Positions 45,123 to 54,765 of a DNA stretch of 64,000 nt are shown here, piece after piece. Source of the DNA: Hydrogenispora ethanolica. GTDB lineage: Bacteria > Bacillota > UBA4882 > UBA8346. The translations under genes were made by a program, and so were the position numbers. The stretch is taken from assembly GCF_004340685.1 (NCBI RefSeq), contig NZ_SLUN01000010.1:62001-126000 (forward strand), given 5' to 3'. The notes beneath the pieces were generated by a model that saw nothing but the letters and a program-made list of their open reading frames with translations, was not told the DNA's origin and did not search any database. Position 1 is the stretch's first letter; the number at the start of each line of letters is the position of its first letter.

Positions 45123-45308
45123 CCCGGATTCCCGGCCGCCTCATTGCTGATGGGAATGGTAAAGCTGAATACCGACCCCTGGTTGATGTCGCTCTCCACC
45201 GTCACCTTGCCGCCATGCGCCTCCACGATGTGTTTGACGATGGACAGCCCCAGGCCGGTGCCGCCGATCTCCCGGGACCGGGCTTTATCCACCCGCCGGT
45301 ATCGGCCA
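45119..45308 (-). pseudogene. phoR 3' fragment, copy 1
   Basis: Encodes the end of a PhoR ATPase domain: [27 protein letters not shown]-like residues through to the family end NPG and TAA at 45119-45121. It carries no start and no phosphotransfer domain. A deletion upstream fuses it to the VADTG segment. It is a by-product of the tandem amplification. Confidence 0.75.
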
Positions 45309-45367
45309 CCGCCACTCGGACTGGCGCTGGCCGGCTTCGACCGGGCGTGGGTCCGGAACCGGGCCGG

Positions 45368-45560
45368 TTAACCCGGATTCCCGGCCGCCTCATTGCTGAT
45401 GGGAATGGTAAAGCTGAATACCGACCCCTGGTTGATGTCGCTCTCCACCGCCACCTTGCCGCCATGCGCCTCCACGATATGTTTGACGATCGGCAGCCCC
45501 AGGCCGGCGCCGCCGATCTCCCGGGACCGGGCTTTATCATCCACCCGCCGGTATCGGCCA
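45368..45560 (-). pseudogene. phoR 3' fragment, copy 2
   Basis: A second incomplete copy of the PhoR C-terminus ending TAA at 45368-45370. It has substitutions relative to copy 1 (GLPIVKHIV in place of GLSIVKHIV, and an extra triplet near the DKARS segment). It shows the same internal deletion as copy 1. Confidence 0.75.
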
Positions 45561-45619
45561 GCGCCACTCGGACTGGCGCTGGCCGGCTTCGACCGGGCCT
45601 GGGTCCGGAACCGGGCCGG

Positions 45620-45865
45620 TTAACCCGGATTTCCGGCCGCCTCTTTACTGATGGGAATGGTAAAGCTGAATACCGAGCCCCGGTTGATATCGCTCTCTAC
45701 CGCCACCTTGCCGCCATGCGCCTCCACGATGTGTTTGACGATGGACAGCCCCAAGCCAGTGCCGCCGATCTCCCGGGAGCGGGCTTTATCCACCCGGTAG
45801 AAACGTTTAAAGATCCGGTCCAGATCCTGCCGGGGAATGCCGACTCCGGTATCGGCCACCGCCAC
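45620..45865 (-). pseudogene. phoR 3' fragment, copy 3
   Basis: An 81-codon fragment from [20 protein letters not shown] to the kinase end, with TAA at 45620-45622. It retains the segment lost from copies 1 and 2 and differs from intact phoR at a few sites (KRF for ERF, NRGS for NQGS). No ribosome site or upstream domains, so it is not a functional kinase. Confidence 0.8.
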
Positions 45866-45917
45866 TCGGACTGGCGCTGGCCGGCTTCGACCGGGCGTGG
45901 GTCCGGAACCGGGCCGG

Positions 45918-47699
45918 TTAGCCCGGATTCCCGGCCGCCTCTTTGCTGATGGGAATGGTAAAACTGAATACCGACCCCTGGTTGATGTCGCTCTCCACCG
46001 CCACCTTGCCGCCGTGCGCCTCCACGATGTGTTTGACGATCGACAGCCCCAGGCCGGTACCGCCGATCTCCCGGGACCGGGCCTTATCCACCCGGTAGAA
46101 GCGTTCGAAGATCCGGTCCAGATCCTGCCGGGGAATGCCGACTCCGGTATCGGCCACCGCCACCCGCAGCATCTCCCCTTCCGGCCAGGCCGAAAGGCGG
46201 ACCTGTCCGCCGGCGGGGGTGTATTTAAAGGCGTTATCCAATAAATTGATCAGCACCTGCTTGATCTGATTGCGGTTCCCGAATACCAGGGGCAGCTCCG
46301 GCGCAGGCGGGTTCAGCTCGAAATACGGGGTCTCGCCGGAGACCGGTTCGAACCGCTCCTTCATCTCATAGAACAATTCCCCGATGTCAAACGGCTCCCG
46401 CTGCACCTCCACCTTGGAATCGAGCTTGGCCAGGGCCAGCAGGTCGTTGATGAGATTGCTCAGCCGGTCGCTCTCCTGATCGATGGCCCTCAGGTAGCGC
46501 AGGAGAATGGCATTGTCTTTCCAGGCGCCGTTCAAGAGGGTCTCGGCCATTGCCTTCACCGAGGTGATCGGAGTCCGTAATTCATGGGAGACATTGGCCA
46601 CGAAGTCCTGGCGCACCCGTTCGAGGCGGCGGATCTGGGTCAGGTCGTGGAGCACCGCGATGGTGCCGACCACCCGGCCGGTCTCATCCTTCAGCGGCGC
46701 CAGAAGCGCCTGGATCACCCGGTTGCGGGGGTGGTACAGGGTCAGCTCGCTCTCTTGCGGCTCCTTATAGCGGTTGACATCCTGGATCAGATCCAGCAGG
46801 TGATGGTTGAGCACCACTTCCATGACCGGACGGCCAGCGGCGTTCTTGCCGCTGATCTGCAGCATGTCATGGGCCGCCGGATTGGCCAGCACGATCCGCA
46901 GCCCGTGGTCGATGACGAGGATCCCGTCGGCCAGATTCTCCAGGATCACTTCCAGCTTGCGTTTCTCTTCCCTGATAGTGGAGAAGGAGTCCGACAATTG
47001 CTGGGCCATGCTGTTAAAGGCCAGCCCCAGATCGGCCAGTTCGTCGCGGCCGAACCGCCGGACCCGCCCCGTCAGATCGCCCTGGGAGATCCCGATGGCC
47101 AGCCGTTGCAGCTCCATGATGGGCAGGCTGATCTGGTGCATCAAAAGAAACCCGATCAACAAGGCCAGCAGGGCGGTGCCGGCGATGGCCCCGGCAATCA
47201 GCCAGCGCAGCCGGGAGAGCATCTGTTCGAATTCGCTCAATCGCTGGGCCACCCGGACCACTCCCGCCACCCGGCCGCCGATCCGGATCGGCACCGCCGT
47301 ATAGATGAGCGCCTGATGCACCGTCTCGCTATAGCGGGTGACCGAATTCGGCTTGCCGGAGAGCGCGGCCCGGATCTCCGGCCGGTCTTGATGATTGGCC
47401 ATCCGGGCCGGTTCCTCGGCGGAATCGCCCAGGACAATGCCGCTGGGAGCGACGACCGTAATCCGGCCCTGCGCGTCGCCGGCGATCCGCCGTACCAGCC
47501 GTTGCACCTGTTCCCGGTTTTGCAATTGGATCACGGAATGGAAGCGGTCGGCGATCAGCCGCGCCTGGACCAGCCGGTTGTCATCCAGGGACTGCCGGAC
47601 CCGGGCTTCTTCGAAATTCAGGATATAACTGGCCAGGATCATGATGATCAGACCCACGCCGAGAATATAAAAAAGAAAGAGCCGCGTCCGAAATTTCAT
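45918..47699 (-). CDS. phoR: PhoR-type sensor histidine kinase
   Basis: A 593-residue kinase that phosphorylates PhoP under phosphate limitation. It has a membrane segment (8-28), an extracellular PAS/Cache-like sensor (about 30-160), a second membrane segment (165-187), HAMP (about 190-242), a PAS domain (about 250-350), HisKA with H372 in [12 protein letters not shown], and an ATPase domain ([32 protein letters not shown]). The start at 47699 (MKFRTRLF) is preferred because the upstream ATG abuts GGAGG. It is 18 bases from phoP. The downstream DNA is the tandem amplification of its own 3' end. Confidence 0.95.
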   Translation of the reverse strand: MKFRTRLFLFYILGVGLIIMILASYILNFEEARVRQSLDDNRLVQARLIADRFHSVIQLQNREQVQRLVRRIAGDAQGRITVVAPSGIVLGDSAEEPARMANHQDRPEIRAALSGKPNSVTRYSETVHQALIYTAVPIRIGGRVAGVVRVAQRLSEFEQMLSRLRWLIAGAIAGTALLALLIGFLLMHQISLPIMELQRLAIGISQGDLTGRVRRFGRDELADLGLAFNSMAQQLSDSFSTIREEKRKLEVILENLADGILVIDHGLRIVLANPAAHDMLQISGKNAAGRPVMEVVLNHHLLDLIQDVNRYKEPQESELTLYHPRNRVIQALLAPLKDETGRVVGTIAVLHDLTQIRRLERVRQDFVANVSHELRTPITSVKAMAETLLNGAWKDNAILLRYLRAIDQESDRLSNLINDLLALAKLDSKVEVQREPFDIGELFYEMKERFEPVSGETPYFELNPPAPELPLVFGNRNQIKQVLINLLDNAFKYTPAGGQVRLSAWPEGEMLRVAVADTGVGIPRQDLDRIFERFYRVDKARSREIGGTGLGLSIVKHIVEAHGGKVAVESDINQGSVFSFTIPISKEAAGNPG

Positions 47700-47717
47700 G
47701 CCAGCCCTCATCCTCCG

Positions 47718-48407
47718 TCACTTCCTGAATTTATAGCCGACCCCGCGCACCGTCAGGATATACTGCGGATTGCCGGGATCCTCCTCGATCTTCTCCCGGA
47801 GCCAGCGGATATGCACGTCCACGGTCCGGTCGTCGCCATAAAAATCATTGCCCCAGACCAGATTGAGCAGTTGCTCGCGGGTGAGCACCTGCCCGGGGTG
47901 GCTGGCCAGGATCCGCAACAGCTCATATTCCTTACTGGAGAGATTGACCACCGCGCCCTTGACGGTCACCTCGTGGCCCAACAGGTCGATCTGCAAGTCG
48001 TTGCTGAGCAGGACCTTGGGGCCTTCGGCCGCCGCCCCGGCGGGGGCCGTCCGTTTGAGGACCGACTTGATCCGGGCGATCAGCTCGCGCATGCTGAAAG
48101 GCTTGGTCACATAATCGTCGGCCCCGAGCTCCAGGCCGAGCACCCGGTCGATCTCGCCTTCCTTGGCGGTCAGCATGATGATGGGAATGTCGGAGGAGCG
48201 CCGGATGGTCCGGCAGACCTCCAACCCGTTCATCTCCGGCAACATCAGGTCGAGCAGGATCAGATCCAGCTCCTCGGTCTCCGCCAGTTGCAAGCCGCTG
48301 GCGCCGTCGGCCGCGGCGATTACCTCGTAACCCTCTTGCTTCAGGCTGTAACTGACGGATTCCACAATCAAAGGTTCGTCGTCAATGATCAAGATCCGTT
48401 TCGCCAT
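47718..48407 (-). CDS. phoP: PhoP/PhoB-type response regulator
   Basis: A 229-residue OmpR-family regulator. The receiver domain (1-120) has D53 in LILLDLMLPEMNG and the switch-region MLTAKEGE. The C-terminal winged helix (about 135-227) contains SSKEYELLRILASHPGQVLTREQLLNLVWG and VDVHIRWLREKIEEDP. GAGGTGAAAG is the ribosome site. It lies between phoU and phoR and should bind the 11-bp-spaced CTTAAT repeats found upstream of pstS, the zinc-ribbon gene and the PAP2 gene. Confidence 0.96.
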   Translation of the reverse strand: MAKRILIIDDEPLIVESVSYSLKQEGYEVIAAADGASGLQLAETEELDLILLDLMLPEMNGLEVCRTIRRSSDIPIIMLTAKEGEIDRVLGLELGADDYVTKPFSMRELIARIKSVLKRTAPAGAAAEGPKVLLSNDLQIDLLGHEVTVKGAVVNLSSKEYELLRILASHPGQVLTREQLLNLVWGNDFYGDDRTVDVHIRWLREKIEEDPGNPQYILTVRGVGYKFRK

Positions 48408-48459
48408 GCTCTTTCACCTCAAAATCCCGTTGTACGGTTTACCTTTGGACCCGATTAGA

Positions 48460-49116
48460 CTAATACCGTTCGTTCCGCCCGGTCACCAGATAGATGACGC
48501 GCTCGCCGATGTTGGTGGCATGATCGCCCACCCGTTCCAGATAACGGGCTGCGAAAAGCAGGTTCAACGCCTGAACCACCCGGTGGTTCTCCCCGCCCGC
48601 CAAAACGTACCCGGTCAGCTCATTAAAGAGATTCTCATAGAGTTGGTCCACTTCATCGTCGCGCAGACAAGTGCGTTTGGCCAGTTCCACGTCGCGGTCG
48701 ACGAATGCCTTCAGACTGTCCTGCACCATCGCCTCGACCAGCGAAGCCATGCGCGGAATGTCGATCAGCGGCTTGATCAACGGTTCCCCGGCGATCCGGG
48801 GCGTGATCTCCGCGATATTGGTGGCGTGATCGGCAATCCGTTCCAGATCGGTGGCGGTCTTCAGGACCGTGGTGACCACCCGCAAATCGCGCGCCAACGG
48901 TTGTTGCAAGGCGATCAGCCGGATGCAGTCGTCTTCGACCTGTTGCGACAGATTATCGATCCGGTCATCCCCGTCGACGATGGTTTGCGCCAAGTTCAGA
49001 TCCTGTTTCGCCAGGGATTCCACGGCCAAATGGATGGCTTCCTCCACCATGCTGCCCATGCGCAGCATCTCTTGCTGCAGCTCGCTGAGGGCTTTATCAA
49101 AACCTTCCCGAGTCAT
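48460..49116 (-). CDS. phoU: Phosphate-signalling protein PhoU
   Basis: A 218-residue all-helical protein with two repeated PhoU three-helix bundles. The metal-binding signature of each repeat is recognisable: DLERIADHATNIAE in the first and YLERVGDHATNIGERV in the second. PhoU links the Pst transporter to PhoR and keeps the kinase silent when phosphate is plentiful. The start at 49116 (MTREGFDKAL) has GAGGTG upstream; ten further open codons lack similarity. It is separated by 254 bases from pstB, a gap containing an inverted repeat. Confidence 0.96.
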   Translation of the reverse strand: MTREGFDKALSELQQEMLRMGSMVEEAIHLAVESLAKQDLNLAQTIVDGDDRIDNLSQQVEDDCIRLIALQQPLARDLRVVTTVLKTATDLERIADHATNIAEITPRIAGEPLIKPLIDIPRMASLVEAMVQDSLKAFVDRDVELAKRTCLRDDEVDQLYENLFNELTGYVLAGGENHRVVQALNLLFAARYLERVGDHATNIGERVIYLVTGRNERY

Positions 49117-49166
49117 TGTGTTCACCTCGATTATCCAAATCTTCAACCGGATGCGGTTGATGCGTT

Positions 49167-49212
49167 GATATGTCGCAATCAGTTTCAGAGCGCCGGATGA
49201 GTTGCGACATAT
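49167..49212. repeat. Inverted repeat between pstB and phoU
   Basis: GATATGTCGCAATCA (49167-49181) and TGAGTTGCGACATAT (49198-49212) are complementary over 14 positions with one mismatch. The arms frame a 16-base loop. It has no T-tract. It could tune phoU expression relative to pst or be an mRNA processing site. The remaining part of the gap (49213-49370) is A+T-rich and may hold an internal promoter. Confidence 0.6.
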
Positions 49213-49370
49213 TTCCTTGATTCAATAGGACCAAAAAAGTTTCATCGTTCGGCCAACCCGCCGGCTTCAGGGTGTGAATGCCTACTCAAAAACCTTTTTA
49301 TAAGTATACAAAATTTTTCCACCAAAAACCAGTCGAATTTGTGGCGATCCCTTCCGGCAACCCCGGCGGA

Positions 49371-50126
49371 TCAGCCGAACCGCCCGGTGAGGTAATCCTC
49401 GGTCTCTTGTTGCGCCGGATTGGTCATCACCGCTTCGGTGGAGCCGTACTCCACCAGCCGGCCCAGGAGAAAGAATCCGAGCTGTCCGGAGATGCGGGCG
49501 GCCTGTTGCATGTTGTGGGTTACGATAACTATTGTATAATCTTTTTTCAATTCCATGATCAGATCTTCGATCTTTCCGGTGGAAATCGGGTCCAGCGCCG
49601 AGGCGGGCTCATCCATCAGCAGCACCTCCGGTTCCACCGCCAGCAGCCGGGCGATGCAGAGCCGCTGTTGCTGGCCGCCGGAGAGGCGCAATGCCGGAGT
49701 GTGCAGCCGGTCCTTGACCTCTTCCCACAGGGCCGCGCCGCTGAGGCTCCGCTCCACGATCTCGTTCAGCTGCTGCTTGTCTTTGATGCCGTGAATCCGC
49801 GGACCGTAGGCGATGTTGTCGTAGATCGACATTGGGAAGGGGTTCGGCCGTTGGAAGACCATCCCCACCCGTTTACGGAGCGCCACCACGTCCACTTTGG
49901 GCTGGTAAATCTCGGTGTTGTCCAGGGTAATCTTCCCGGCGGTCCGCACATTGTCCAACAGATCGTTCATCCGGTTCAAGGAACGCAAAAAAGTGGTTTT
50001 GCCGCAACCCGAGGGCCCGATCAGGGCGGTCACGGTTTTGGGGTAAATCTTCATATTGATGCTTTTCAGCGCCTGAAAATCTCCATAAAACAGATCGAAG
50101 TTTTCAGCGGCGATTTTAATATCCAT
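49371..50126 (-). CDS. pstB: Phosphate ABC transporter ATP-binding protein
   Basis: A 251-residue ATPase of the high-affinity phosphate importer. Walker A is GPSGCGKTT, the PstB-type segment [12 protein letters not shown] follows, the signature is LSGGQQQRL and Walker B is [13 protein letters not shown], with the switch histidine in [10 protein letters not shown]. The usual family text is DEPTSALDP; the T-to-A change is conservative. It drives transport through PstC and PstA. A 103-base gap separates it from pstA, more than is usual in the operon. Confidence 0.97.
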   Translation of the reverse strand: MDIKIAAENFDLFYGDFQALKSINMKIYPKTVTALIGPSGCGKTTFLRSLNRMNDLLDNVRTAGKITLDNTEIYQPKVDVVALRKRVGMVFQRPNPFPMSIYDNIAYGPRIHGIKDKQQLNEIVERSLSGAALWEEVKDRLHTPALRLSGGQQQRLCIARLLAVEPEVLLMDEPASALDPISTGKIEDLIMELKKDYTIVIVTHNMQQAARISGQLGFFLLGRLVEYGSTEAVMTNPAQQETEDYLTGRFG

Positions 50127-50229
50127 TCCGGCATATCCTCCTTATCCCCGGCCGCCCTTCCAAAGTCCTGCCACGGTTCGGGACGGCCACCCGGTGTGAT
50201 GCGGTACCCCGCTTGGAACGCGGGTCCGT

Positions 50230-51069
50230 TCAAGCTTTTAAACGCAAAGAGAAGCGGCTCATCAGAAAACTGGCGACCGTATTCACGATCCAGATGGCGA
50301 TGATCAAAACGCTGGCGGTGGCATAGGCCCGGGGCAACGACAGCCCTTCGGCTGCCAGCGTGTAGAGATGCAAGGTCATCGGACGGGCCGAGTCCATCAC
50401 CGAGATGGGCAGGCGCAAGGCGCCGCCGACGGTCAGCCAGACCGCGGCGGTCTCGCCGATGGCCCGGCCGATGCTGAGCACGATTCCGGTGACGATCCCC
50501 GGCAACGCCGCGGGCACGACCACTTTGATGATGGTCACCCATTGGGTGGCGCCCAAAGCTAAGCTGCCTTCGCGGTAGGAGTTGGGGACGGTCTTCAGCG
50601 CCTCCTCGGAGGTCCGGATGATCGTCGGCAGGAGCATGATCGCCAGGGTGATCGCTCCCGAGAGGATCGAGAAGCCCAGGTGGAGAAAGATCACCAGGAA
50701 GGCGAAACCGAACAGGCCAAAGATGATCGAGGGCACTCCCGCCAGCGTCTCGGTGGCAAAACGAATGACTTTGGTGGCCCAATTCTCCCGCGTATACTCC
50801 ACCAGATAAATGGCGGAGCCCACTCCCACCGGGGCCGCAATCAGCAGGGAGACCAGCGTCAGATAGAGCGAGGCGACGATGGTCGGAAAAATGCCGCCCT
50901 CACGGCCCATGGCTTCGGGATAGCCCGATAAAAATTCCCAATTGACCGAGGGCAGCCCTTCTCTAAGAATAAAGCCGATAATCAATAACAGACAACCGAT
51001 GACCAGCACCGCGGTGGACCATAACAGAGCGAACGCCGCGATCTGCGATATTTTCGCCACCAACCGCAT
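50230..51069 (-). CDS. pstA: Phosphate ABC transporter permease PstA
   Basis: A 279-residue permease with six predicted transmembrane helices. The ATPase-contact loop reads EEALKTVPNSYREGSLALGATQWVTI. The PstA-type phrase GGIFPTIVASLYLTLVSLLIAAPVGVGSAIYL is recognisable in pieces along the first half. Its ATG overlaps the pstC stop by one base (TGATG). It forms the membrane channel with PstC. Confidence 0.96.
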   Translation of the reverse strand: MRLVAKISQIAAFALLWSTAVLVIGCLLLIIGFILREGLPSVNWEFLSGYPEAMGREGGIFPTIVASLYLTLVSLLIAAPVGVGSAIYLVEYTRENWATKVIRFATETLAGVPSIIFGLFGFAFLVIFLHLGFSILSGAITLAIMLLPTIIRTSEEALKTVPNSYREGSLALGATQWVTIIKVVVPAALPGIVTGIVLSIGRAIGETAAVWLTVGGALRLPISVMDSARPMTLHLYTLAAEGLSLPRAYATASVLIIAIWIVNTVASFLMSRFSLRLKA

Positions 51070-51938
51070 CAGGCTCGCACCTTCTTTCTGGAGATGATCA
51101 GGGCCGTCGAATTAATCAGGATAATCAGGACGAATAAAAAGATACCCACCGTAAAGAGCGCCTTGGCATGCTCGCCCGAGGCATACGACCATTCCTGGCC
51201 GATGGTGCCGGTGAGGGTGGGCCCGGGATCCAGGAACGACTTGGCCACCAGCGGCGTATTGCCGGTCACCATGATCACGGCCATGGTTTCGCCGAGCGCC
51301 CGGCCCATGCCGAGGATAATTGCGGCGGTGATCCCGGACCGCGCCGCCGGGACCAGCACCTTGTAAATGGTCTGCCAATGGGTGGCGCCCAGGGCCAGCG
51401 AGGCTTCCTTGTAGTCGCGGTGGACCGCCCGGAGCGCGTCTTCGGATACGCTGATGATGGTCGGCAGAATCATGATCGCCAGAATCACGCCGCCAGCCAG
51501 CAGGCTGAAGCCGATGCCCCCGAAGACGGCCCGCATCGCCGGGACCAGGGTCACCAAGCCGAAGAAGCCATAGACCACCGAAGGAATGCCGGCCAAGAGG
51601 TTGACGGCCGGACGGACGATCCGGGCCACCCGCTCTGGCGCGATCTCCGCCATAAAGACGGCGCAACCCACGCCCAGGGGCACTCCCAGTAGCAGCGCGG
51701 CCAGGGTCACAAAACAGGAACCCACTAGTAACGGCAGCATCCCGTAGACCCCGCCGGTCGGCTGCCAGTCGCGGCCCGCGGCCAAGGCCCAAGGCCCGAA
51801 TTTGGCCAGCACCGGCCAGCCTTCCCTGAAGACGAACAGGATGATCAGCAGCACTCCGGCCACGGCCGCGCAAGCGATGCTGAATAAGACGCCGCGAATG
51901 ATCTGTTCTTTCTTTTTAATCCATTCCGATGCTTCCAT
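51069..51938 (-). CDS. pstC: Phosphate ABC transporter permease PstC
   Basis: A 289-residue permease with six predicted transmembrane helices and the loop EDALRAVHRDYKEASLALGATHWQTI. PstC-type text includes GIPSVVYGFFGLV and GRALGETMAVIMVTGN. The start at 51938 (MEASEWIKKK) has GGAGGAG upstream; a start six codons earlier lacks a site. It follows pstS by 45 bases, a gap filled by a terminator-like hairpin. Confidence 0.96.
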   Translation of the reverse strand: MEASEWIKKKEQIIRGVLFSIACAAVAGVLLIILFVFREGWPVLAKFGPWALAAGRDWQPTGGVYGMLPLLVGSCFVTLAALLLGVPLGVGCAVFMAEIAPERVARIVRPAVNLLAGIPSVVYGFFGLVTLVPAMRAVFGGIGFSLLAGGVILAIMILPTIISVSEDALRAVHRDYKEASLALGATHWQTIYKVLVPAARSGITAAIILGMGRALGETMAVIMVTGNTPLVAKSFLDPGPTLTGTIGQEWSYASGEHAKALFTVGIFLFVLIILINSTALIISRKKVRA

Positions 51939-51956
51939 TTGTCTCCTCCAAACCAA

Positions 51957-51989
51957 AAATAGACCCTGTTTCCTGCCACGGGTCTATTT
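51957..51989 (-). terminator. Attenuating hairpin between pstS and pstC
   Basis: AAATAGACCC and GGGTCTATTT form a perfect 10-bp stem, followed on the minus strand by TTGG after a five-T stretch. The TAG stop codon of pstS lies inside the first arm. Partial termination would give more PstS than permease, as is usual for this operon. It also places the pstC ribosome site right after the T-tract. Confidence 0.7.
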
Positions 51990-52793
51990 CACTGCGACCA
52001 ATCCTTCCTTGACGACGAGAGACTGGCCTTCACCCAGCACATATTGTAAGAATTCCGCCACCGTCTCACCGGCCTCCTTTTGATGGATGAAGAGGAACGG
52101 CCGGACGATGGGGTACTGTTTGGCCCGGACCGTGGCGACGCTGCAGATCACGCCGTTCATCGGCAGTATTTTCACGGAGGCGTCGGCCGCGGCCAGGGAG
52201 ATGTAACCGATGGCGTCGGGGCTGCCGGCCACGGTCTGGCGAACGGCGCCGGTGGAACCTTGCACCAGCGTCTTGGGGGCCAGCTTGGTCTCGCCCATCA
52301 CCAGTTCGGCAAAAGCGCCGCGCGTGCCCGAGCCTTCCTCCCGGTTGACCAGGACGATGGGGCGCTTGGGACCGCCCAAAGCCGACCAATCGGTGATCGC
52401 GCCGGCGAAGATGGCCCGCAATTGCTCCATGGTCAAGCCATTCACCGGATTTTGGGGATGAACGACCACCGCGATGCCGTCCAGGGCGATCTCGGTGACC
52501 GCGACGCCCGGTTTGGCCTCGCCCGGATGCAACGGCCGCGAGCTGGTGCCGATCCCGGCCGTTCCGTCGGCGATGGCCTTGATGCCGGCGCTGGAGCCGC
52601 CGCCCTGCACATTGATGGACGCGCCCGGATGTTCTTTCATAAAGGCTTCAGCCAGCGATTCGGCGATGGGCTGGACCGAGGTGGAGCCGACGATATTCAG
52701 GCGCGCGTCGGAGCCGCCACAGCCGGCGACCAGCGCCGCGCCGAGTATCAGTATCAAAATTGCCAGTGGTGCCATCTTTTTCATGCGCAACAC
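51984..52793 (-). CDS. pstS: Phosphate-binding lipoprotein PstS
   Basis: About 269 residues, a secreted phosphate receptor anchored to the membrane. The lipobox is LVAGC after a hydrophobic stretch. Phosphate-binding motifs GSTSVQPIAE, GGGSSAGIKA and NREEGSGTRGAF match the PstS family. The start is probably a GTG at 52793 with AAGGGG 7 bases upstream; a TTG six codons earlier and an ATG three codons later are also possible. A cluster of 11-bp-spaced half-sites lies 40-80 bases upstream, suiting PhoP control. The family is slightly shorter here than in enterobacteria, as is normal for Bacillota. Confidence 0.95.
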   Translation of the reverse strand: MLRMKKMAPLAILILILGAALVAGCGGSDARLNIVGSTSVQPIAESLAEAFMKEHPGASINVQGGGSSAGIKAIADGTAGIGTSSRPLHPGEAKPGVAVTEIALDGIAVVVHPQNPVNGLTMEQLRAIFAGAITDWSALGGPKRPIVLVNREEGSGTRGAFAELVMGETKLAPKTLVQGSTGAVRQTVAGSPDAIGYISLAAADASVKILPMNGVICSVATVRAKQYPIVRPFLFIHQKEAGETVAEFLQYVLGEGQSLVVKEGLVAVK

Positions 52794-52832
52794 AAAAACA
52801 CCCCTTTTCAATTTTCATCCTACAGAAAAGGG

Positions 52833-52871
52833 ATTAAGCCCGATTGAATTCAATATTAAGAATAGATTAAG
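52833..52871 (-). promoter_or_regulatory. Candidate Pho box of pstS
   Basis: Half-sites ATTAAG start at 52833, 52855 and 52866 (CTTAAT in the direction of pstS), with a weaker TTGAAT between at 52844. All fall on an 11-bp grid, the spacing of PhoB/PhoP direct repeats. A TAGGAT -10-like box follows about 10 bases downstream toward pstS. Confidence 0.75.
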
Positions 52872-53010
52872 AAACGCAGTTTTACTCAGGAATACCAGTT
52901 TTTTCATCATCGGCTCCGGTCTGATTTTGAAACATGGAAAAGCGGGCGCTCCCTCCCCATCCATAACTTTTTCGGATCCGGCGCCAGCTATGTATGTTCT
53001 TTTTTCCCGG

Positions 53011-54765
53011 TTACGAATATTTAAATTTGCTGACGGCCTGCCGCAGGTTGTCGCCCCAGTGGCCGAGCACTTCGCCGGCGCTGATCATCGCCTGGGTGTA
53101 GCTGTAATGTTCGAAGGCGGCGGTCGACGCGCTTTCGGTGCCCGCCTTGTGCTCGGTGGCGATGGTCGTGATCTGCTCCACCGCTTTTAAGACCTCGCCA
53201 TGCTCCACGGCGAGTTTGGCGGTGTGTTGGGTGACCTGGCCCAGCTCCTGATTGACCTGGCGGGCGGCGTCGCTGATGGCGTCGAAGACCTCGCCCAGGC
53301 TGGCGACATCCTGCTCGCCTTCTTGAATCACCCGGTTCTCGGTTTCGATCATCCCCGACAGTTCGGTGAAGGCGGCTTGAATCCTGTGGACCAGCTTGCC
53401 GACTTCGGTGGAGGCGGTCTTGGTCTGCATCGCCAGCTGGCCGATGGCCTCGGCCACCACCCCGAAGCCCCGGCCGTGCTCTCCGGCCCGGGCCGCCTCG
53501 ATAGCGGCGTTCAGCGACAAGAGGTTGGTCTGCTCGGCGATATCCCGGACCGAGGCCGCCATCTTGGCGATCTCCTGGGAAAGCACCTGCAGCTGCTGCA
53601 TCATCTCGTCGGAGACCGCCATGAACTGCTCGATCCGGCGCATCCGGTCGACCACCGCGTCGGCCACCTCCTCGCCGTGCAGCGCCCTGGCCACGGTATT
53701 CTCGGACAGTTCCGCCACATTATGGACGATCCGGTTCATGCGGTCCGAAAAATCGCTGACCACCTGCACGATTCCATGAATGGACGCCACCCGCTGCTGC
53801 TGCTGGTCGGCGCCCTCGGCCACCTGGGTCAGGGCTTCCACCAGCTGCTGGGTGACCTCGGAAGCGCCATAGGTTCCGTCAATCAATTGCTTGCTGTTTT
53901 CGTTCACCTTGTCGGCGGCCCGTTTGATCGCTTCGATCAGCTCCCGCAGCTCGGCGGTCATCAGGTTGAAACAGCCGGCCAGCTCGCCCAGCTCGTCACC
54001 GCGCCGGTCCTGAACCGTCACGGTCAGATCGCCTTCGGCGATCTTGCGGGCCCCGGCCGCCAGCCGGTTCAGCGGAGCCACCGTGCACAAGGTGGTCAGC
54101 AGGCTGATGGCGATGGCCAGCAGCACGGTGGAGAGCACGATCGCCAGCGTGGCAAATTGTTGCTTCTCAAAAGTCTCCTTGGCCGCCGCCTTGGCCAGCA
54201 CCGCCCGTTGCCGGTAGTCGGTCTCCACCATCCGGTCGATCCCTCCGACCAGAAAGAAGCGGACTTTGGTGATGGTGTCGTTCAACTCCGCATTTTGACG
54301 GGCTGGCAGATCGGCGGTCAGCTTGAGGTATAGCTCGTAATATTGCTGCCAGGAGGCCTGCAGTTGTTTAAGTTGCTCCCGCTGAGGATCGCTGGTGGCC
54401 TGTCCGATCAGCCGTTCAAACGAATAATTGACTGTCTGCAGCACCGTATGGGGCAGGAACTGGTTGTGGACATAGCGCAAAGCGACCGCGTCCTCTTTGA
54501 GCAGGGCGTCGCGGGTGGAGACCTCCAGCTCGGCGATGTAGGACCGGATGTCGTGGATGTAGGCCATCGGCTCCAATTCGCCGTCGATCACCTGGTCCAC
54601 CATCCGCTGCATCTTATCGATATTCAGCTGGCTGACCGTGGCGATGACGAATACCGCCGCCAGCACCAGGCCAAAGCCGATCACCATCTTCCAGATGATC
54701 TTCAGGTCCAGATAAAAACGGACGATCGGTGCGAAAATTTTTTGAACTCCCTGGACTGCTCGCAT
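53011..54765 (-). CDS. Methyl-accepting chemotaxis protein
   Basis: A 584-residue chemoreceptor. It has a membrane segment (about 26-45), an extracellular four-helix-type sensor, a second membrane segment (about 198-220), HAMP (about 222-275) and a cytoplasmic signalling domain with the hairpin tip QTNLLSLNAAIEAARAGEHGRGFGVVAEAIGQLA. The start at 54765 (MRAVQGVQK) has AGGAGG 7 bases upstream. No che genes are present. It lies between pstS and a gene with a Pho box, so a role in phosphate-related taxis or signalling is possible. The ligand is unknown. Confidence 0.92.
   Translation of the reverse strand: MRAVQGVQKIFAPIVRFYLDLKIIWKMVIGFGLVLAAVFVIATVSQLNIDKMQRMVDQVIDGELEPMAYIHDIRSYIAELEVSTRDALLKEDAVALRYVHNQFLPHTVLQTVNYSFERLIGQATSDPQREQLKQLQASWQQYYELYLKLTADLPARQNAELNDTITKVRFFLVGGIDRMVETDYRQRAVLAKAAAKETFEKQQFATLAIVLSTVLLAIAISLLTTLCTVAPLNRLAAGARKIAEGDLTVTVQDRRGDELGELAGCFNLMTAELRELIEAIKRAADKVNENSKQLIDGTYGASEVTQQLVEALTQVAEGADQQQQRVASIHGIVQVVSDFSDRMNRIVHNVAELSENTVARALHGEEVADAVVDRMRRIEQFMAVSDEMMQQLQVLSQEIAKMAASVRDIAEQTNLLSLNAAIEAARAGEHGRGFGVVAEAIGQLAMQTKTASTEVGKLVHRIQAAFTELSGMIETENRVIQEGEQDVASLGEVFDAISDAARQVNQELGQVTQHTAKLAVEHGEVLKAVEQITTIATEHKAGTESASTAAFEHYSYTQAMISAGEVLGHWGDNLRQAVSKFKYS

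Larger units (their letters stand above)
45069..45920. repeat. Diverged tandem amplification of two convergent gene ends
   Basis: The block starting GGACTGGCGCTGGCCGG recurs at 45069, 45318, 45570 and 45868, giving steps of 249, 252 and 298 bases. Each unit joins the last 54 bases of the small membrane-protein gene to the reversed end of phoR (about 190-245 bases). The first two units lack about 50 bases that the third retains. Units differ by scattered substitutions, so they are real and not recent. The last copy merges into the intact phoR. Confidence 0.88.

Noticed and set aside
45620-45865. A separate small histidine-kinase-like protein
   Set aside because: The frame is the tail of the PhoR ATPase domain in a tandem duplication. 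It has no start signal and no phosphotransfer domain, so it was listed as a pseudogene.
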